Positions 37,301-45,867 of a DNA stretch of 64,000 nt are shown here, one piece after another. Source of the DNA: Alphaproteobacteria bacterium (lineage in GTDB: Bacteria > Pseudomonadota > Alphaproteobacteria > TMED109). Numbering within the stretch: the first letter of the stretch is position 1; every line of letters starts with the position of its first letter. Position numbers and translations under genes: made by a program. The stretch covers positions 62,001 through 126,000 of the forward strand of contig JAJDWH010000033.1 in assembly GCA_022825705.1 (NCBI GenBank). The letters run 5' to 3'. Under the pieces are notes generated by a model. The model ran no database searches. It worked only from the letters and a program-made list of their open reading frames with translations, and was not told the origin of the DNA.

Positions 37301-37810
37301 CGGTCGGGAGCCCCCGAGCTCGCGGATAGCGACACTTGGGCCCCCCAGGTCCGGATTCGCGTGCCCAGCCTGATCCCCGATGACTATGTCGCGGATCTCG
37401 GAGTCCGTCTCACGCTGTACCGCCGGCTGGCCGCGCTGCGGGACGATGAAGAGCTCACCGCATTTGGCGACGAACTCGAGGATCGCTTCGGGGACCTTCC
37501 CGAGGAAACCCGCAACCTGCTCCGCGTCATGGCCATCCGGTTGCGTTGCCGACGGTCAGGAATTGAGCGGCTGACGGCAGGGGGTAGCGGGCTCACAGCG
37601 ACGTTCCGGCACGGGCAGGCCGCCGCTCCCGAGGCGCTTCTCAACTGGATCGGCCGCACACCCGGAGCGGCAGTGCTGGACCCCGCGTCGATCAGGGTCA
37701 GGGCTGAGTGGATCGGGGCCAGGAAGATCCTCGGCGGGACGTTCCGGATCGCTGACGAAATCGCCCGCCTCGCCGACGAGGGCGAGGCGGGCGAAGAACG
37801 CGTCGACTAG
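34313..37810 (+). CDS. mfd: Transcription-repair coupling factor
   Basis: Mfd removes RNA polymerase stalled at DNA damage and recruits UvrA. The 1165-residue protein has the expected order: UvrB-like N-terminal module, the RNA-polymerase-binding domain (SGDFVVHVDHGIGRYEGL), the helicase with Walker A GDVGFGKTEVALRAA and the LLVVDEEQHFGVAQKE box, the TRG motif area (LYQLRGRIGRRHARGYAY) and the C-terminal domain. The GTG start overlaps the sdhE stop (GTGA). Confidence 0.97.
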   Translation: MTETFLDRLPPGGEPLPLHGMPEGYSALKVAEAAMARRTTAPILWVLRDDRHLAATEAVLTTLRPDIGLATFPAWDCLPYDRVSPNPAVSGRRLTALVRLADSSPDIVLTTVNAVIQRVPPRETFAGARLGLAVGSVARHDVLIDRLSGWGYRRTGTVMEAGEFAARGSLLDVFPAGAAHPARVDFFGDDVDSIRVFDPMSQRTSGTLQALEILPFSEVPFDTPGRDRFCDGYRRTFGAVRDQDPLFEAVSGGVPYPGMEHWLPLFHDSMETLLDHVRPASVLVEHDFSDQVDERWELIGEYAAARQAGTRPSASMPTYKPLDPERLYLPPEELRARIGTCRNGMLIPFGGPPKTVDVGGRAGRNFASEGHRGPDAVFEAVAAFALDQRSTGRVVAINCQSTASRARLVPLLRRHGLPGASTARTWDDVMAAAPAEVPVMVGPFRAGFHSAETVVITEDDVFGPRAHRPAAPRRRADEALRLATALTSGDFVVHVDHGIGRYEGLETVDADGAPHDCLRIVYRGGDRLFVPVEVIDLVSRYGNAESDRAPTLDKLGGSGWALRRDRVRKRVAEMAHDLIRLAAERSERRVSAIQADDDSYAAFCAAFPHDETDDQLETIREIEGDLASERPMDRLVCGDVGFGKTEVALRAARAVAGAGQQVAVVVPTTLLARQHYETFSSRFDGTGISVGQLSRLTPGSQRNDLRRRLADGSLGIVVGTHALLADRIRFADLGLLVVDEEQHFGVAQKERLKTLRAQVHVLTLTATPIPRTLHMALTGVRDLSLISTPPVDRLAIRTYVTPFDPVVIAEAIRRERGRGGQVFCVVPRIRMLDAAERELQQLAPDAVIATAHGRMGTAALEDVMTRFYDQRIDILVSTSIIESGLDIAGANTLIVMHADRFGLSQLYQLRGRIGRRHARGYAYFTLASARAMTENATKRLQVLQNLDGLGAGFTLASHDLDIRGAGNLLGADQSGHIREVGAELYQQLLREAVEALRSGAPELADSDTWAPQVRIRVPSLIPDDYVADLGVRLTLYRRLAALRDDEELTAFGDELEDRFGDLPEETRNLLRVMAIRLRCRRSGIERLTAGGSGLTATFRHGQAAAPEALLNWIGRTPGAAVLDPASIRVRAEWIGARKILGGTFRIADEIARLADEGEAGEERVD

Positions 37811-37818
37811 CGATCGCG

Positions 37819-38979
37819 TCAGGTGATGTGGGCGCCGATCGTTTCGACGTAGACCGCGTACAGCGACTGGCTGCCGGTCATGAAGAGGCGATTGCGCTTG
37901 GTGCCGCCGAAGCACACGTTGGAGCAGATCTCCGGAAGACGGATCTGACCGATCCGGTCGCCGTTCGGGGCAAAAATGTGCACCCCGTCGTAGCCGTCGC
38001 CGACCCAGCCGGCGCTGGCCCAGACGTTTCCGTCTTCGTCGCAGCGGATGCCGTCAGCGAAGCCCGTCTTGCCGTCAAGTTCCATGCTGGCGAACGTGCG
38101 CGGGTTCTTCAGGCTGGCGCCGTCGATGTCGTAGGCCATGATGTTCGGCGTGGCTTCCGAGTAGTGGCTCGCCCCGGTGTCGGCAACGTACAGCTTGGTG
38201 TAGTCGTTGCTGAAGCACAGCCCGTTCGGCTTGAAGGGCTCGTCCGCAACCTTCGCCACCGCTCCGGTCTGGGCGTCGATCCGGTAAATCGCTTCCTTCT
38301 GGATCGGCTGCGGGCTGCCGGTGTTGAGCCGGTGGCCCTCGTAGTTCATCAGTGAACCGTAGCCCGGGTCCGTGAACCAGATCGAGCCGTCGTCCGGGTG
38401 CACGACCGCGTCGTTCGGCGCGTTGAACTCCTTGCCGTTGGCCTCGTTGGCGAGCACGGTGATGGAACCGTCGTACTCGTACCGGACGACCCGGCGGTTG
38501 CCATGTTCGCAGGCGATCTGCCGGCCGCTGAAGTCGAAGGTGTTGCCGTTCGAGTTCCCGGACGGGTAGCGGAACTGGCGAGAGACGTGGCCGTCCTCTT
38601 CGATCCACCGGAGCTGTTCATTGCTGGGAATGTCACTCCAGAGGAGGTAGCGGCCGACGCCGTTCCAGGCCGGTCCCTCGGCCCAGAACGTGCCGCGGTG
38701 GAGCCTCAGGATCGGGGTGTTGCCCAGCTTGTAGCGGAACCGGCCGTCGAGCGGTACCACGTCGGGTTCCGGGTACCGGACCGGCTCGGCGTCCGGGCCG
38801 AAGTTGCGGGCAAAGGCCTCCGGTGCCATCGCGGTGACGGCGGCGACCCCAGCGGCAGCGGACAGCACGCTGCGGCGGGTGGTTTCGGTAGCACGGGATT
38901 TTCGTTCCGTCGACGCATCATCGTCCGGCTGCTTCGACGCCGCGAGATCGATGAACCTATGAAGCTGTGGACTTGGCAT
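37819..38979 (-). CDS. Tat-exported SMP-30/gluconolactonase-like protein
   Basis: The 386-residue protein has a twin-arginine signal (TTRRSVLSAAAGVAAVTA, cleaved near AFA) and a six-bladed propeller typical of SMP-30/gluconolactonases, with EGPAWNGVGRYLLWSDIPSN, FNAPNDAVVHPDDGSIWFTDP and FADGIRCDEDGNVWAS. The Glu, Asn and Asp that bind the metal are visible in these motifs. It probably hydrolyses a sugar lactone in the periplasm. It is a single gene convergent with mfd, 8 bases away. Confidence 0.88.
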   Translation of the reverse strand: MPSPQLHRFIDLAASKQPDDDASTERKSRATETTRRSVLSAAAGVAAVTAMAPEAFARNFGPDAEPVRYPEPDVVPLDGRFRYKLGNTPILRLHRGTFWAEGPAWNGVGRYLLWSDIPSNEQLRWIEEDGHVSRQFRYPSGNSNGNTFDFSGRQIACEHGNRRVVRYEYDGSITVLANEANGKEFNAPNDAVVHPDDGSIWFTDPGYGSLMNYEGHRLNTGSPQPIQKEAIYRIDAQTGAVAKVADEPFKPNGLCFSNDYTKLYVADTGASHYSEATPNIMAYDIDGASLKNPRTFASMELDGKTGFADGIRCDEDGNVWASAGWVGDGYDGVHIFAPNGDRIGQIRLPEICSNVCFGGTKRNRLFMTGSQSLYAVYVETIGAHIT

Positions 38980-39194
38980 GTGTTTCCTCCAATGCCCTGT
39001 GGCGCGGTTTCAGGACCGCACTTCTGCGATACCTTCCTCCAAGCGATTCGGGCGTGGTGCTCGCACCGCCGCAGAGGAAGTTCCTCTCCCTGCACCGATG
39101 ATACAGCCCGCAGCGGGCCAATAGGAAATCCGAATGGACGGGGCCCAGATGCAGGTCCAGGAACATCGCCGCGGTGGCAGCACAACTGGCTGGA

Positions 39195-39845
39195 TCAGGC
39201 GCGGTGTTCCGAGCGCGCGAGGACGACCGCGAAGACGTTTCGAAACACCTGGGGTTCCTGCGCGCCCGCGACCGCCAGCTTCCCGTTGATGACAAAGTGA
39301 GGGACGCCGCTCGCCCCGGCCCCGCGCGCCCGGGTGTCGCTTTCGATCACTTGCGCCCGGTCGGCTTCGCTCAGGAGGTAGCGTTCGGTCTCGGCGCGCC
39401 CCAGCCCGGCCGCCTCGCCGATGTCGGTCAAGACGTCGACCGATCCGATGTCACGTCCTTCGAGGAAGTAGGCCGCGAACAGCGCCTCCACCACCTCGTT
39501 CTGCAGGTCGGCGCGCTGCGCATGGACGAGCAGCCGGTGCGAATCCAGGGTATTCGGAGTCCGCGTGATGCGATCAAAATCGATCTGGAGGCCGGAAGTC
39601 CGGGCGACGTCTGCGATGTTCCGGTAGATGCTTCGCCCTCGCTCGGGACCTCCGAACTTGAGCGCGACGTAGCGCTTGCGGCTCATCCCGCCCGCCGGCA
39701 TGTCGGGATTGAGTTGAAAGGGATGCCAGCGCAATTCTGCGGTCACGGCCGCATCCACCGACGCCAGCGCCGCCTCGAGGCGGCGCTTGCCGATGTAACA
39801 CCACGGACAAATGGTGTCGGACAGGATGTCAACGGTGATGTGCAT
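39195..39845 (-). CDS. DsbA-family oxidoreductase, FrnE-like
   Basis: The 216-residue protein begins MHITVDILSDTICPWCYIGK, containing a CPWC active site, followed by WHPFQLNPDMPAGGMSRKRY and a C-terminal GVPHFVINGKLAVAGAQEP (cis-Pro). This matches the FrnE/2-hydroxychromene-isomerase-like branch of the DsbA family. There is no signal peptide, so it is cytoplasmic. The ATG at 39845 is taken because the thioredoxin strand begins there. Confidence 0.9.
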   Translation of the reverse strand: MHITVDILSDTICPWCYIGKRRLEAALASVDAAVTAELRWHPFQLNPDMPAGGMSRKRYVALKFGGPERGRSIYRNIADVARTSGLQIDFDRITRTPNTLDSHRLLVHAQRADLQNEVVEALFAAYFLEGRDIGSVDVLTDIGEAAGLGRAETERYLLSEADRAQVIESDTRARGAGASGVPHFVINGKLAVAGAQEPQVFRNVFAVVLARSEHRA

Positions 39846-40142
39846 GGGTTTCTCGACGGCGGAGCATAGTAGCTTGCCGACAGAATGATGGGAAAGGAGC
39901 GCCGTCGGCGCCAGCACCCAGCAGGAGCGCAGGTGCTGTGTCCTGGCCGTGATCAGCGGACCGGGAGCGATGGTTCGGGTGGGGTGGTCGGGACCCGACG
40001 AAAGGTGGCGCGGAAGCTCGGGCAGCGCCTCCGTGGCTTGGCGCCGACCGATCGGTAACGTGCGATTGCGCCCCGCCCCATAGTGTGTGTGCTAGATGAT
40101 GGGCGACGGACCCGTTTGCGGGTCCCCGGCATTGGACCGACG

Positions 40143-42437
40143 ATGGCGCTCGCGCCAGGGGGCAGAACGGGCATGGGACGGCTGGAAGATTTTCGGTTCC
40201 TGACGGGTCAGGGTCGTTTCGTCGATGATTTGCCCCGGTCGTCGGTGGCCGAAGCCGTGGTGCTGCGATCGCCCCATGCGCATGCCGTGATCCGCTCGAT
40301 GGACACACAGGCCGCCCGGGCCAAGCCCGGGGTGCTGGCCGTGGTGGTGGAGAGCGATCTCGAGCTGCGGCCGATTCCCTGTATCACGCCGCTCGACGCC
40401 GTGGAGCCGCTGCTGGTTCCGGAACGCCCAGCGCTGGCCCGCGGCCGGGTGCGCTACGTTGGTGAACCGGTGGCGTTCGTCGTGGCGCAAACGTATTGGC
40501 AGGCGCTCGACGCCGCCGAGGCGGTGGACATCGACTACGAGCCGCTCCCGATCGTCACGGACGGGGCCGAGGCGCTTGCGCCGGGATCTCCCCAGTTGTG
40601 GGACCGGGTACCCGGGAATCTCGCGTTCCGGTTTGAGAGGGGCGACCGGGCGGCAGTGGCGGCCGCGATCGCTCAGGCAGCGCACGTCACGACGCTCGAT
40701 CTGATGAACCAGCGGGTGATGGCGTCGCCGCTGGAGACCCGCGCAGGGGTTGCGGAATACGATGCGGAGACGGGCCGGTCGCTCCTGACCCTGACCGCCC
40801 AGGGGCTCCATCCCATTCGCAGCCAGCTTGCCGACGTGTTCGGCGAGCCGGTCGACAATTTTCACCTGGTTGCCCCCGATGTCGGCGGCGGCTTCGGCAG
40901 CAAGAATTACCTGTACCCGGAGTGGGTGCTGCTCGTCTGGGCGGCCCGTCGCCTGCGGCGGGCGGTTCACTGGTCGGCGCAACGATCGGAGGAGACTGCC
41001 GCCGGGGCGCACGGGCGGGATTTCCGGGCCACGGCGCGGCTGGCGCTGGACGGCAGCGGCAACTTCTGCGCCCTCGACGTGCGTGCCGTGGCAAATCTCG
41101 GCGCCGCTCTCTCCACGTCCGGGCCCCACAGTTCGACGCTCGCGCCGGCGACCGTTCTGGGCGGCGTCTATGCGATTCCCGCCATCTACCTGGAAACGCG
41201 CGGTGCCTTCACCAATTGCGCCCCGATCGACGCCTACCGTGGCGCCGGCAAGCCGGAGGCGAATTACCTTGTCGAGCGTCTGGTCGACAAGGCCGCGCGT
41301 GAACTCGGCGCCGACCCGGCCGACCTGCGTCGACAGAACGTGATGTGGGACTATCCCTACCGGAAGGCCCTCGGGGAGACTGTCGACACCGGTGACTTCG
41401 CTGCGAACATCGACGAGGCGGTCCGTCTGGCCGACCGGGAAGGATTTGCCCGGCGCCGAGCTGCCTCCGAACAGGCCGGCAAGCTCCGGGGTCTCGGGAT
41501 CGCCTGTTTCCTGGAAACCTCGCGGGGACCGGACCGAGAGGGGGCGGAAGTGCGGGTCGGGGCGGACGGCGTCATCGAGCTTCGCATGGGTACCGATTCA
41601 ACCGGCCAAGGGCACGAGACCGTTCTGCCCAGGCTCGCAGCCGAGCGGTTTGGCGTACCGGTGGGGATGGTTCGCTATCGCCAGGCGGATACGCGGCTCA
41701 CGCGCGTGGGAGAGGGACACGGCGGCGCCCGGACCCTGCACATGGGCGGTGCGGCGCTCTGCCGCGCGATCGACGCCGTGATCGATCGAGGCCGGAAGGA
41801 AGCGGCCCGCCTCCTGCAGGCGGATATCCATGATCTTGATTACGCGGAGGGTTCGTTTGCGGTGCGCGGCACGGAGCAGGGGATCACCCTCTTCGCGATT
41901 GCTGCCGACGCCGAGATCGAGGCCTTTGCACTGGTTGAGGATGCCGAGATCACATTCCCGTCCGGGTGCCACGTGGCCGAGGTGGAAATCGACCGCGAGA
42001 CCGGCGAGGTGACACTCGCACGCTATGCGGGTGTCGACGACTACGGCCGCCGCCTAGATACCCAGCTGACCCTGGGACAAGTGATGGGTGGGCTTGCGCA
42101 AGGTGCGGGTCAGGCCCTGCAGGAGGCCATCGCCTACGACCCGGTCACCGGCCAGATTCTGAGCGGCAGCCTCATGGATTACACGCTGCCGCGGGCGGCC
42201 GACCTCCCGGAATTCAAGATCGGGTTCCGGGAGACGCCCACCGCGCGCAACCCTCTCGGGGTCAAGGGTGCGGGGCAGGCCGGAGCGATCGCGGCCCCGG
42301 CGACCATCATGAACGCCGTGATCGACGCCCTGGCACCTCTGGGCATTGATGACGTGCCGATGCCGGCGACAGGTGCGAATATCTGGGAAGCCGTCCGCCG
42401 AGCGACGGCCGCCAGCGACGAAACCGATCGCTCCTAG
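40143..42437 (+). CDS. Xanthine dehydrogenase-family molybdopterin-binding subunit with Gln at the catalytic Glu position
   Basis: The 764-residue protein is a CoxL/XdhB-type large subunit: LEDFRFLTGQGRFVDDLP at the N terminus, the MoCo-binding loop VAPDVGGGFGSKN, AYRGAGKPEANYLVERL and STGQGHETVLPRLAAERF. It lacks the CODH active-site loop AYxCSFR, so it is not a form I CO dehydrogenase. In the C-terminal motif, where the family has VKG.GEAG, it reads VKGAGQAGAI, putting Gln712 at the base Glu. No FeS or FAD subunit gene is in the window. The ATG at 40143 fits the family start best. Confidence 0.88.
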   Translation: MALAPGGRTGMGRLEDFRFLTGQGRFVDDLPRSSVAEAVVLRSPHAHAVIRSMDTQAARAKPGVLAVVVESDLELRPIPCITPLDAVEPLLVPERPALARGRVRYVGEPVAFVVAQTYWQALDAAEAVDIDYEPLPIVTDGAEALAPGSPQLWDRVPGNLAFRFERGDRAAVAAAIAQAAHVTTLDLMNQRVMASPLETRAGVAEYDAETGRSLLTLTAQGLHPIRSQLADVFGEPVDNFHLVAPDVGGGFGSKNYLYPEWVLLVWAARRLRRAVHWSAQRSEETAAGAHGRDFRATARLALDGSGNFCALDVRAVANLGAALSTSGPHSSTLAPATVLGGVYAIPAIYLETRGAFTNCAPIDAYRGAGKPEANYLVERLVDKAARELGADPADLRRQNVMWDYPYRKALGETVDTGDFAANIDEAVRLADREGFARRRAASEQAGKLRGLGIACFLETSRGPDREGAEVRVGADGVIELRMGTDSTGQGHETVLPRLAAERFGVPVGMVRYRQADTRLTRVGEGHGGARTLHMGGAALCRAIDAVIDRGRKEAARLLQADIHDLDYAEGSFAVRGTEQGITLFAIAADAEIEAFALVEDAEITFPSGCHVAEVEIDRETGEVTLARYAGVDDYGRRLDTQLTLGQVMGGLAQGAGQALQEAIAYDPVTGQILSGSLMDYTLPRAADLPEFKIGFRETPTARNPLGVKGAGQAGAIAAPATIMNAVIDALAPLGIDDVPMPATGANIWEAVRRATAASDETDRS

Positions 42438-42547
42438 AACTGCGGAACCGCTTGCGCCGGCCCCCGGCACGACATTGCTCGTGCGCGCCGATGCAAGGGT
42501 GAGGTACTCGAGCGGCCTGGCAACGGGCGTCGGTTGGCCAGTTCGAT

Positions 42548-43252
42548 TCAGGGGTCTCCGGCCAGCAGGAGGTCGAGATTCGTTGAATCCTCCCGAATGG
42601 CAGCGGCCGGGACCGTCGCTGCGATCGAACCCTTCCGCATGACGGAGACTTGGTCACACAACGCAGCCGCGAAGTCCAGGTTTTGCTCCGCCAGCAAGAT
42701 GGTCAGGGTGTCGTGCCGCTTCAGAGTGAGCAGCAGCTCGAGTATCTGGTCGACAAACGACGGCTGCAGACCCTCGGTGGGCTCGTCGAGCAGGAGCGTC
42801 CGGGGACCCGTGCAAAGGCAGCAGGCCAGCGCGACCATCTGCCGCTCGCCACCGCTCAGAGCATCGCCGGCCCGATCGAGCAGCGGCGTCAGGACCGGAA
42901 ACCGGTCAAGGATGCCGGACAGGGTTCCTGCCGGACGGCCCTTGGCGATCATGGCGTAGCGCAGTTGGTCCCGGACGGTCATGCGCCCGAAAATGCCGCG
43001 TCCCTGGGGCACGTAGCCAAGCCCGGCGCGCGCGCGTTCCTGGGGTGGTGCGGCCGTGATGTCGCGGCCGTCGAGCACGAATTGCCCGGCGGTTACGGTG
43101 AGAAACCCCATCAATGCCCGCATCAGCGTGGTCTTGCCCATGCCGTTGGCGCCGAGCACGGCCATGGCGGCTCCGGGTCCCACGTCGATATTGACGCCGG
43201 CCAGCACCGGAACGGAACCATAGCCGGCGCACAGGCCGGTGACCTTCAGCAC
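42548..43252 (-). CDS. livF: Branched-chain amino acid-type ABC transporter ATPase (LivF-like)
   Basis: The 234-residue ABC ATPase has Walker A in LGANGMGKTTLMRAL, the signature LSGGERQMVALA and Walker B RTLLLDEPTEGLQP, and the short form typical of LivF. The GTG at 43252 overlaps the livG stop by 7 bases; the longer upstream frame only shadows livG. It is the last gene of a five-gene leftward operon for a Liv/Urt-type importer and converges on the molybdenum enzyme gene. Confidence 0.93.
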   Translation of the reverse strand: MLKVTGLCAGYGSVPVLAGVNIDVGPGAAMAVLGANGMGKTTLMRALMGFLTVTAGQFVLDGRDITAAPPQERARAGLGYVPQGRGIFGRMTVRDQLRYAMIAKGRPAGTLSGILDRFPVLTPLLDRAGDALSGGERQMVALACCLCTGPRTLLLDEPTEGLQPSFVDQILELLLTLKRHDTLTILLAEQNLDFAAALCDQVSVMRKGSIAATVPAAAIREDSTNLDLLLAGDP

Positions 43253-43980
43253 GCGCCCGGCGTCGGAGGCTGGCCGAGATAGACCTCTTTGACCCGCTGG
43301 TCTGCCATGACGGCGTCGGCAGGGCCCTCCACGAGGATTTGTCCCTGGTGGAAGACGGTCACGGTGGCCGCGACCATTCGAATGAACTGGAGGTCGTGCT
43401 CGACGACGATGACGGTGCGCTCTTTCGCGAGGGATCGGACGAGTTCGGCTGTTTGCGCAACTTCCTGCCGGGTCATACCGGCGGTGGGTTCGTCCAGCAG
43501 CATCAGCGCCGGATTTCCCGCCATCACCAAGCCCAGTTCGAGCCATTGCCGCTGTCCGTGCGGCAGTGATCCGGCCAGCCGGGCAGCAAGGGGGGACAGG
43601 CCGGTGACCGCAAGGATTTCGTCGGTCTTGCGGGTCCGGGCCGCCCGACCGCCGGCCTTCCACGTGGCCAGTCGAACGTTCTCGGCAACGCTCAACCCAT
43701 TGAACAGCGCAGGGATCTGGGCCTTGATCGCAACTCCCCTCCGTGCGATGGCATGCGTGGCCGCACCGGTGATGTCCTCGCCGCCGAAGCGCACGCGGCC
43801 GGCGGTGGGCCGGAGCTGGCCCGTGAGGCAGCGGAAGAATGTGCTCTTCCCGGCACCATTGGGCCCGATCAGGCAACGCAGTTCGCCGGCCTCGACCCGG
43901 AAATCAACGCGGTCGATCGCGGTCACGCCACCGAACCGCTTGGTCAACGCGATCGTTTCGAGCAGGGGAGGGTTCGTCAC
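43246..43980 (-). CDS. livG: Branched-chain amino acid-type ABC transporter ATPase (LivG-like)
   Basis: The 244-residue ATPase has Walker A CLIGPNGAGKSTFFRCL, the signature LPHGQRQWLELGLVMAG (in place of the usual LSxGQ) and Walker B LMLLDEPTAGMTRQEV with the LivG-type Thr-Ala-Gly. Its ATG overlaps the livM stop (ATGA). It pairs with the LivF-like ATPase to drive the importer. Confidence 0.93.
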   Translation of the reverse strand: MTNPPLLETIALTKRFGGVTAIDRVDFRVEAGELRCLIGPNGAGKSTFFRCLTGQLRPTAGRVRFGGEDITGAATHAIARRGVAIKAQIPALFNGLSVAENVRLATWKAGGRAARTRKTDEILAVTGLSPLAARLAGSLPHGQRQWLELGLVMAGNPALMLLDEPTAGMTRQEVAQTAELVRSLAKERTVIVVEHDLQFIRMVAATVTVFHQGQILVEGPADAVMADQRVKEVYLGQPPTPGAC

Positions 43981-44981
43981 GGCGCGCTTCGCACGCGACC
44001 CCGTAGGTCTGCCAGCAGGCTTCGGGTGCCCGGGACAAGACCGCGTCGGGCAAACAGGACGAGCACCACGAATGCAGCTCCTAGTACCAGGTTGGTGTCG
44101 GCGAGCTTCGCTTCACCGAGCCAGGTCATGGCGGCCTGGACCAGAACACAGCCGACGACCGCCCCGCTCAGCGTCCCGAGGCCGCCTACCAGCACCCAGA
44201 CGATGATCTGCGCGGTGAACGTCATGGAAAACACGTTGGGGCTTACGTAGGACCCCCATGCCGCGAAGAGCACGCCGGAAAGCCCCGCGATCGCGCCGCC
44301 AATCACGAAGACCGTGAGCTTCGTGGTACGGACGTCGTAGCCGAGCAATTGGGCCCTTTCCTCGTTCTCGCGAACGGCGACGACGACCCGACCGAAATCG
44401 GTTGCCAGCAGCCCCCGCAGGCCGCCGTAGATCACCGCAAGCATGACTGCGGTGAGGACGTAGAGGTCGCCGTAGACCACCTGGTGCTCAGGCAAACCGG
44501 GGACATTGATCGGCGGTACCGACGGGATGCCGTTGTACCCGCCCAGAAGGGCATTGCCGATCCGGTATTCACTGCCCGCAGACGCGCCGGTCAGGTAGTA
44601 GAAGATGAGTGACACAGCCAGCGTGATGACGGCCAGATACACGTCGCTGATTCGCTGCCAAAACAGGAAGTACCCGAGAATCCCGGCCAAGAGGGCCGGC
44701 AGCAGGATGCCCAGCATGAGGGGCACGGTGCTGTCGCCCATGTTGATTACGGCGATGGCGTAGGTGTAACCGCCCAGTCCAAAGAACACGGACTGGCCGA
44801 AGCACAGGATGCCGCCAAACCCCCACACCCAGGCGAGACTGAGAGCGAGAATCGCGAGCACCAGGAAAAGGGTGAGTTCGAACAGTGCGAAGATCTCGGC
44901 GACGACCGGGACCACGACGATGAGTGTGCCGCCGACGGCAACAGCCGCCAGTAGGCCTGCCCGTTCACGAACCCAGTTCAC
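43977..44981 (-). CDS. livM: Branched-chain amino acid-type ABC permease (LivM-like)
   Basis: The 334-residue membrane protein has about nine helices and LivM features such as LALSLAWVWGFGGILCFGQS, FFGLGGYTYAIA, and the coupling-loop region FGRVVVAVRENEERAQLLGYDV. The GTG at 44981 overlaps the livH stop (GTGA) and gives normal length; the long upstream frame shadows livH. It forms the membrane channel with LivH. Confidence 0.92.
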   Translation of the reverse strand: MNWVRERAGLLAAVAVGGTLIVVVPVVAEIFALFELTLFLVLAILALSLAWVWGFGGILCFGQSVFFGLGGYTYAIAVINMGDSTVPLMLGILLPALLAGILGYFLFWQRISDVYLAVITLAVSLIFYYLTGASAGSEYRIGNALLGGYNGIPSVPPINVPGLPEHQVVYGDLYVLTAVMLAVIYGGLRGLLATDFGRVVVAVRENEERAQLLGYDVRTTKLTVFVIGGAIAGLSGVLFAAWGSYVSPNVFSMTFTAQIIVWVLVGGLGTLSGAVVGCVLVQAAMTWLGEAKLADTNLVLGAAFVVLVLFARRGLVPGTRSLLADLRGRVRSAP

Positions 44982-45844
44982 AGGGCCTTGCGGAAGTAAC
45001 GCCCGGTAATCCCGGTCGGCAGGAGGCGCAGTAGTACGATGGCGACGATCAGCAACGCCACTTCGCCGACGACCGGGCGGCTGAGAAAAGCGGCTGCTTG
45101 GCTCGTGAAACCGAACAGCGCTGCGGCAAGCGTGGTGCCGGTGAGTGCCGTCGCGCCGCCACTGATGACCGTGATGAACGCCTTGACGACATACGTCGCC
45201 CCGATTTCGGGAAGCACGCCTGCGAGAGGGGCCAGGACGGCGCCCGCGAGACCGCTCAACGCCGAGCCGAGGACGAACATGGCGGTGCGGAGTCGCCTGG
45301 TGTCCGCCCCGAGCGCGGCCGCCAGTTCCGGATCTTGCATGGCGCCCCGTACCAGCAGGCCCGACCGACTCCAGCGCAGCCAAACGAACAGTGACACGAT
45401 CGTCACGATTGCAACGATCATTACGAAAAACGTATAGATACCAATGCTGTAGGAGCCAAACTGGACGGTTCCGAAAGGTGGCGCCACGCCCTGTTGGTGG
45501 TACCCGAGCACCGTGGCGGCAAGACCGATCAGGAAGAGGCTGAGTCCCCAGGTGGCAAGGATCGTGGCAATGATGTCTCCGTGCAGGTGACGGATGACGA
45601 ACCGTTCGACTAGGAAGCCGAGAGCGCCGACGGCTGCCGGGGCGACAACCAGCATGGCGACCCAGAGGTTCAGGCCAGCGCCGGCCGACAGCACGAAGGC
45701 ATAGCCCCCGACCATCAGGAATTCGCCGTGGGCGAAGTTGATGACCCGGAGCATCCCGAAGATCACGGCCAGTCCGACGCTGACCAGTGCCAGGCTGGCC
45801 ATCGCGTGCAGGAGGTGGAGACCTACGACGAGGGCGTGATCCAT
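44978..45844 (-). CDS. livH: Branched-chain amino acid-type ABC permease (LivH-like)
   Basis: The 288-residue permease shows the LivH start LHAMASLALVSVGLAVIFGM, the conserved VINFAHGEFLMVGGYAF, and a coupling loop with GALGADTRRLRTAMFVLGSALSG-like order. The ATG at 45844 starts the first helix; a longer open frame upstream shadows the binding-protein gene. It lies 23 bases after the binding-protein stop. Confidence 0.92.
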   Translation of the reverse strand: MDHALVVGLHLLHAMASLALVSVGLAVIFGMLRVINFAHGEFLMVGGYAFVLSAGAGLNLWVAMLVVAPAAVGALGFLVERFVIRHLHGDIIATILATWGLSLFLIGLAATVLGYHQQGVAPPFGTVQFGSYSIGIYTFFVMIVAIVTIVSLFVWLRWSRSGLLVRGAMQDPELAAALGADTRRLRTAMFVLGSALSGLAGAVLAPLAGVLPEIGATYVVKAFITVISGGATALTGTTLAAALFGFTSQAAAFLSRPVVGEVALLIVAIVLLRLLPTGITGRYFRKAL

Positions 45845-45867
45845 GTCTGCCGACGCCCCGGCGCCAA

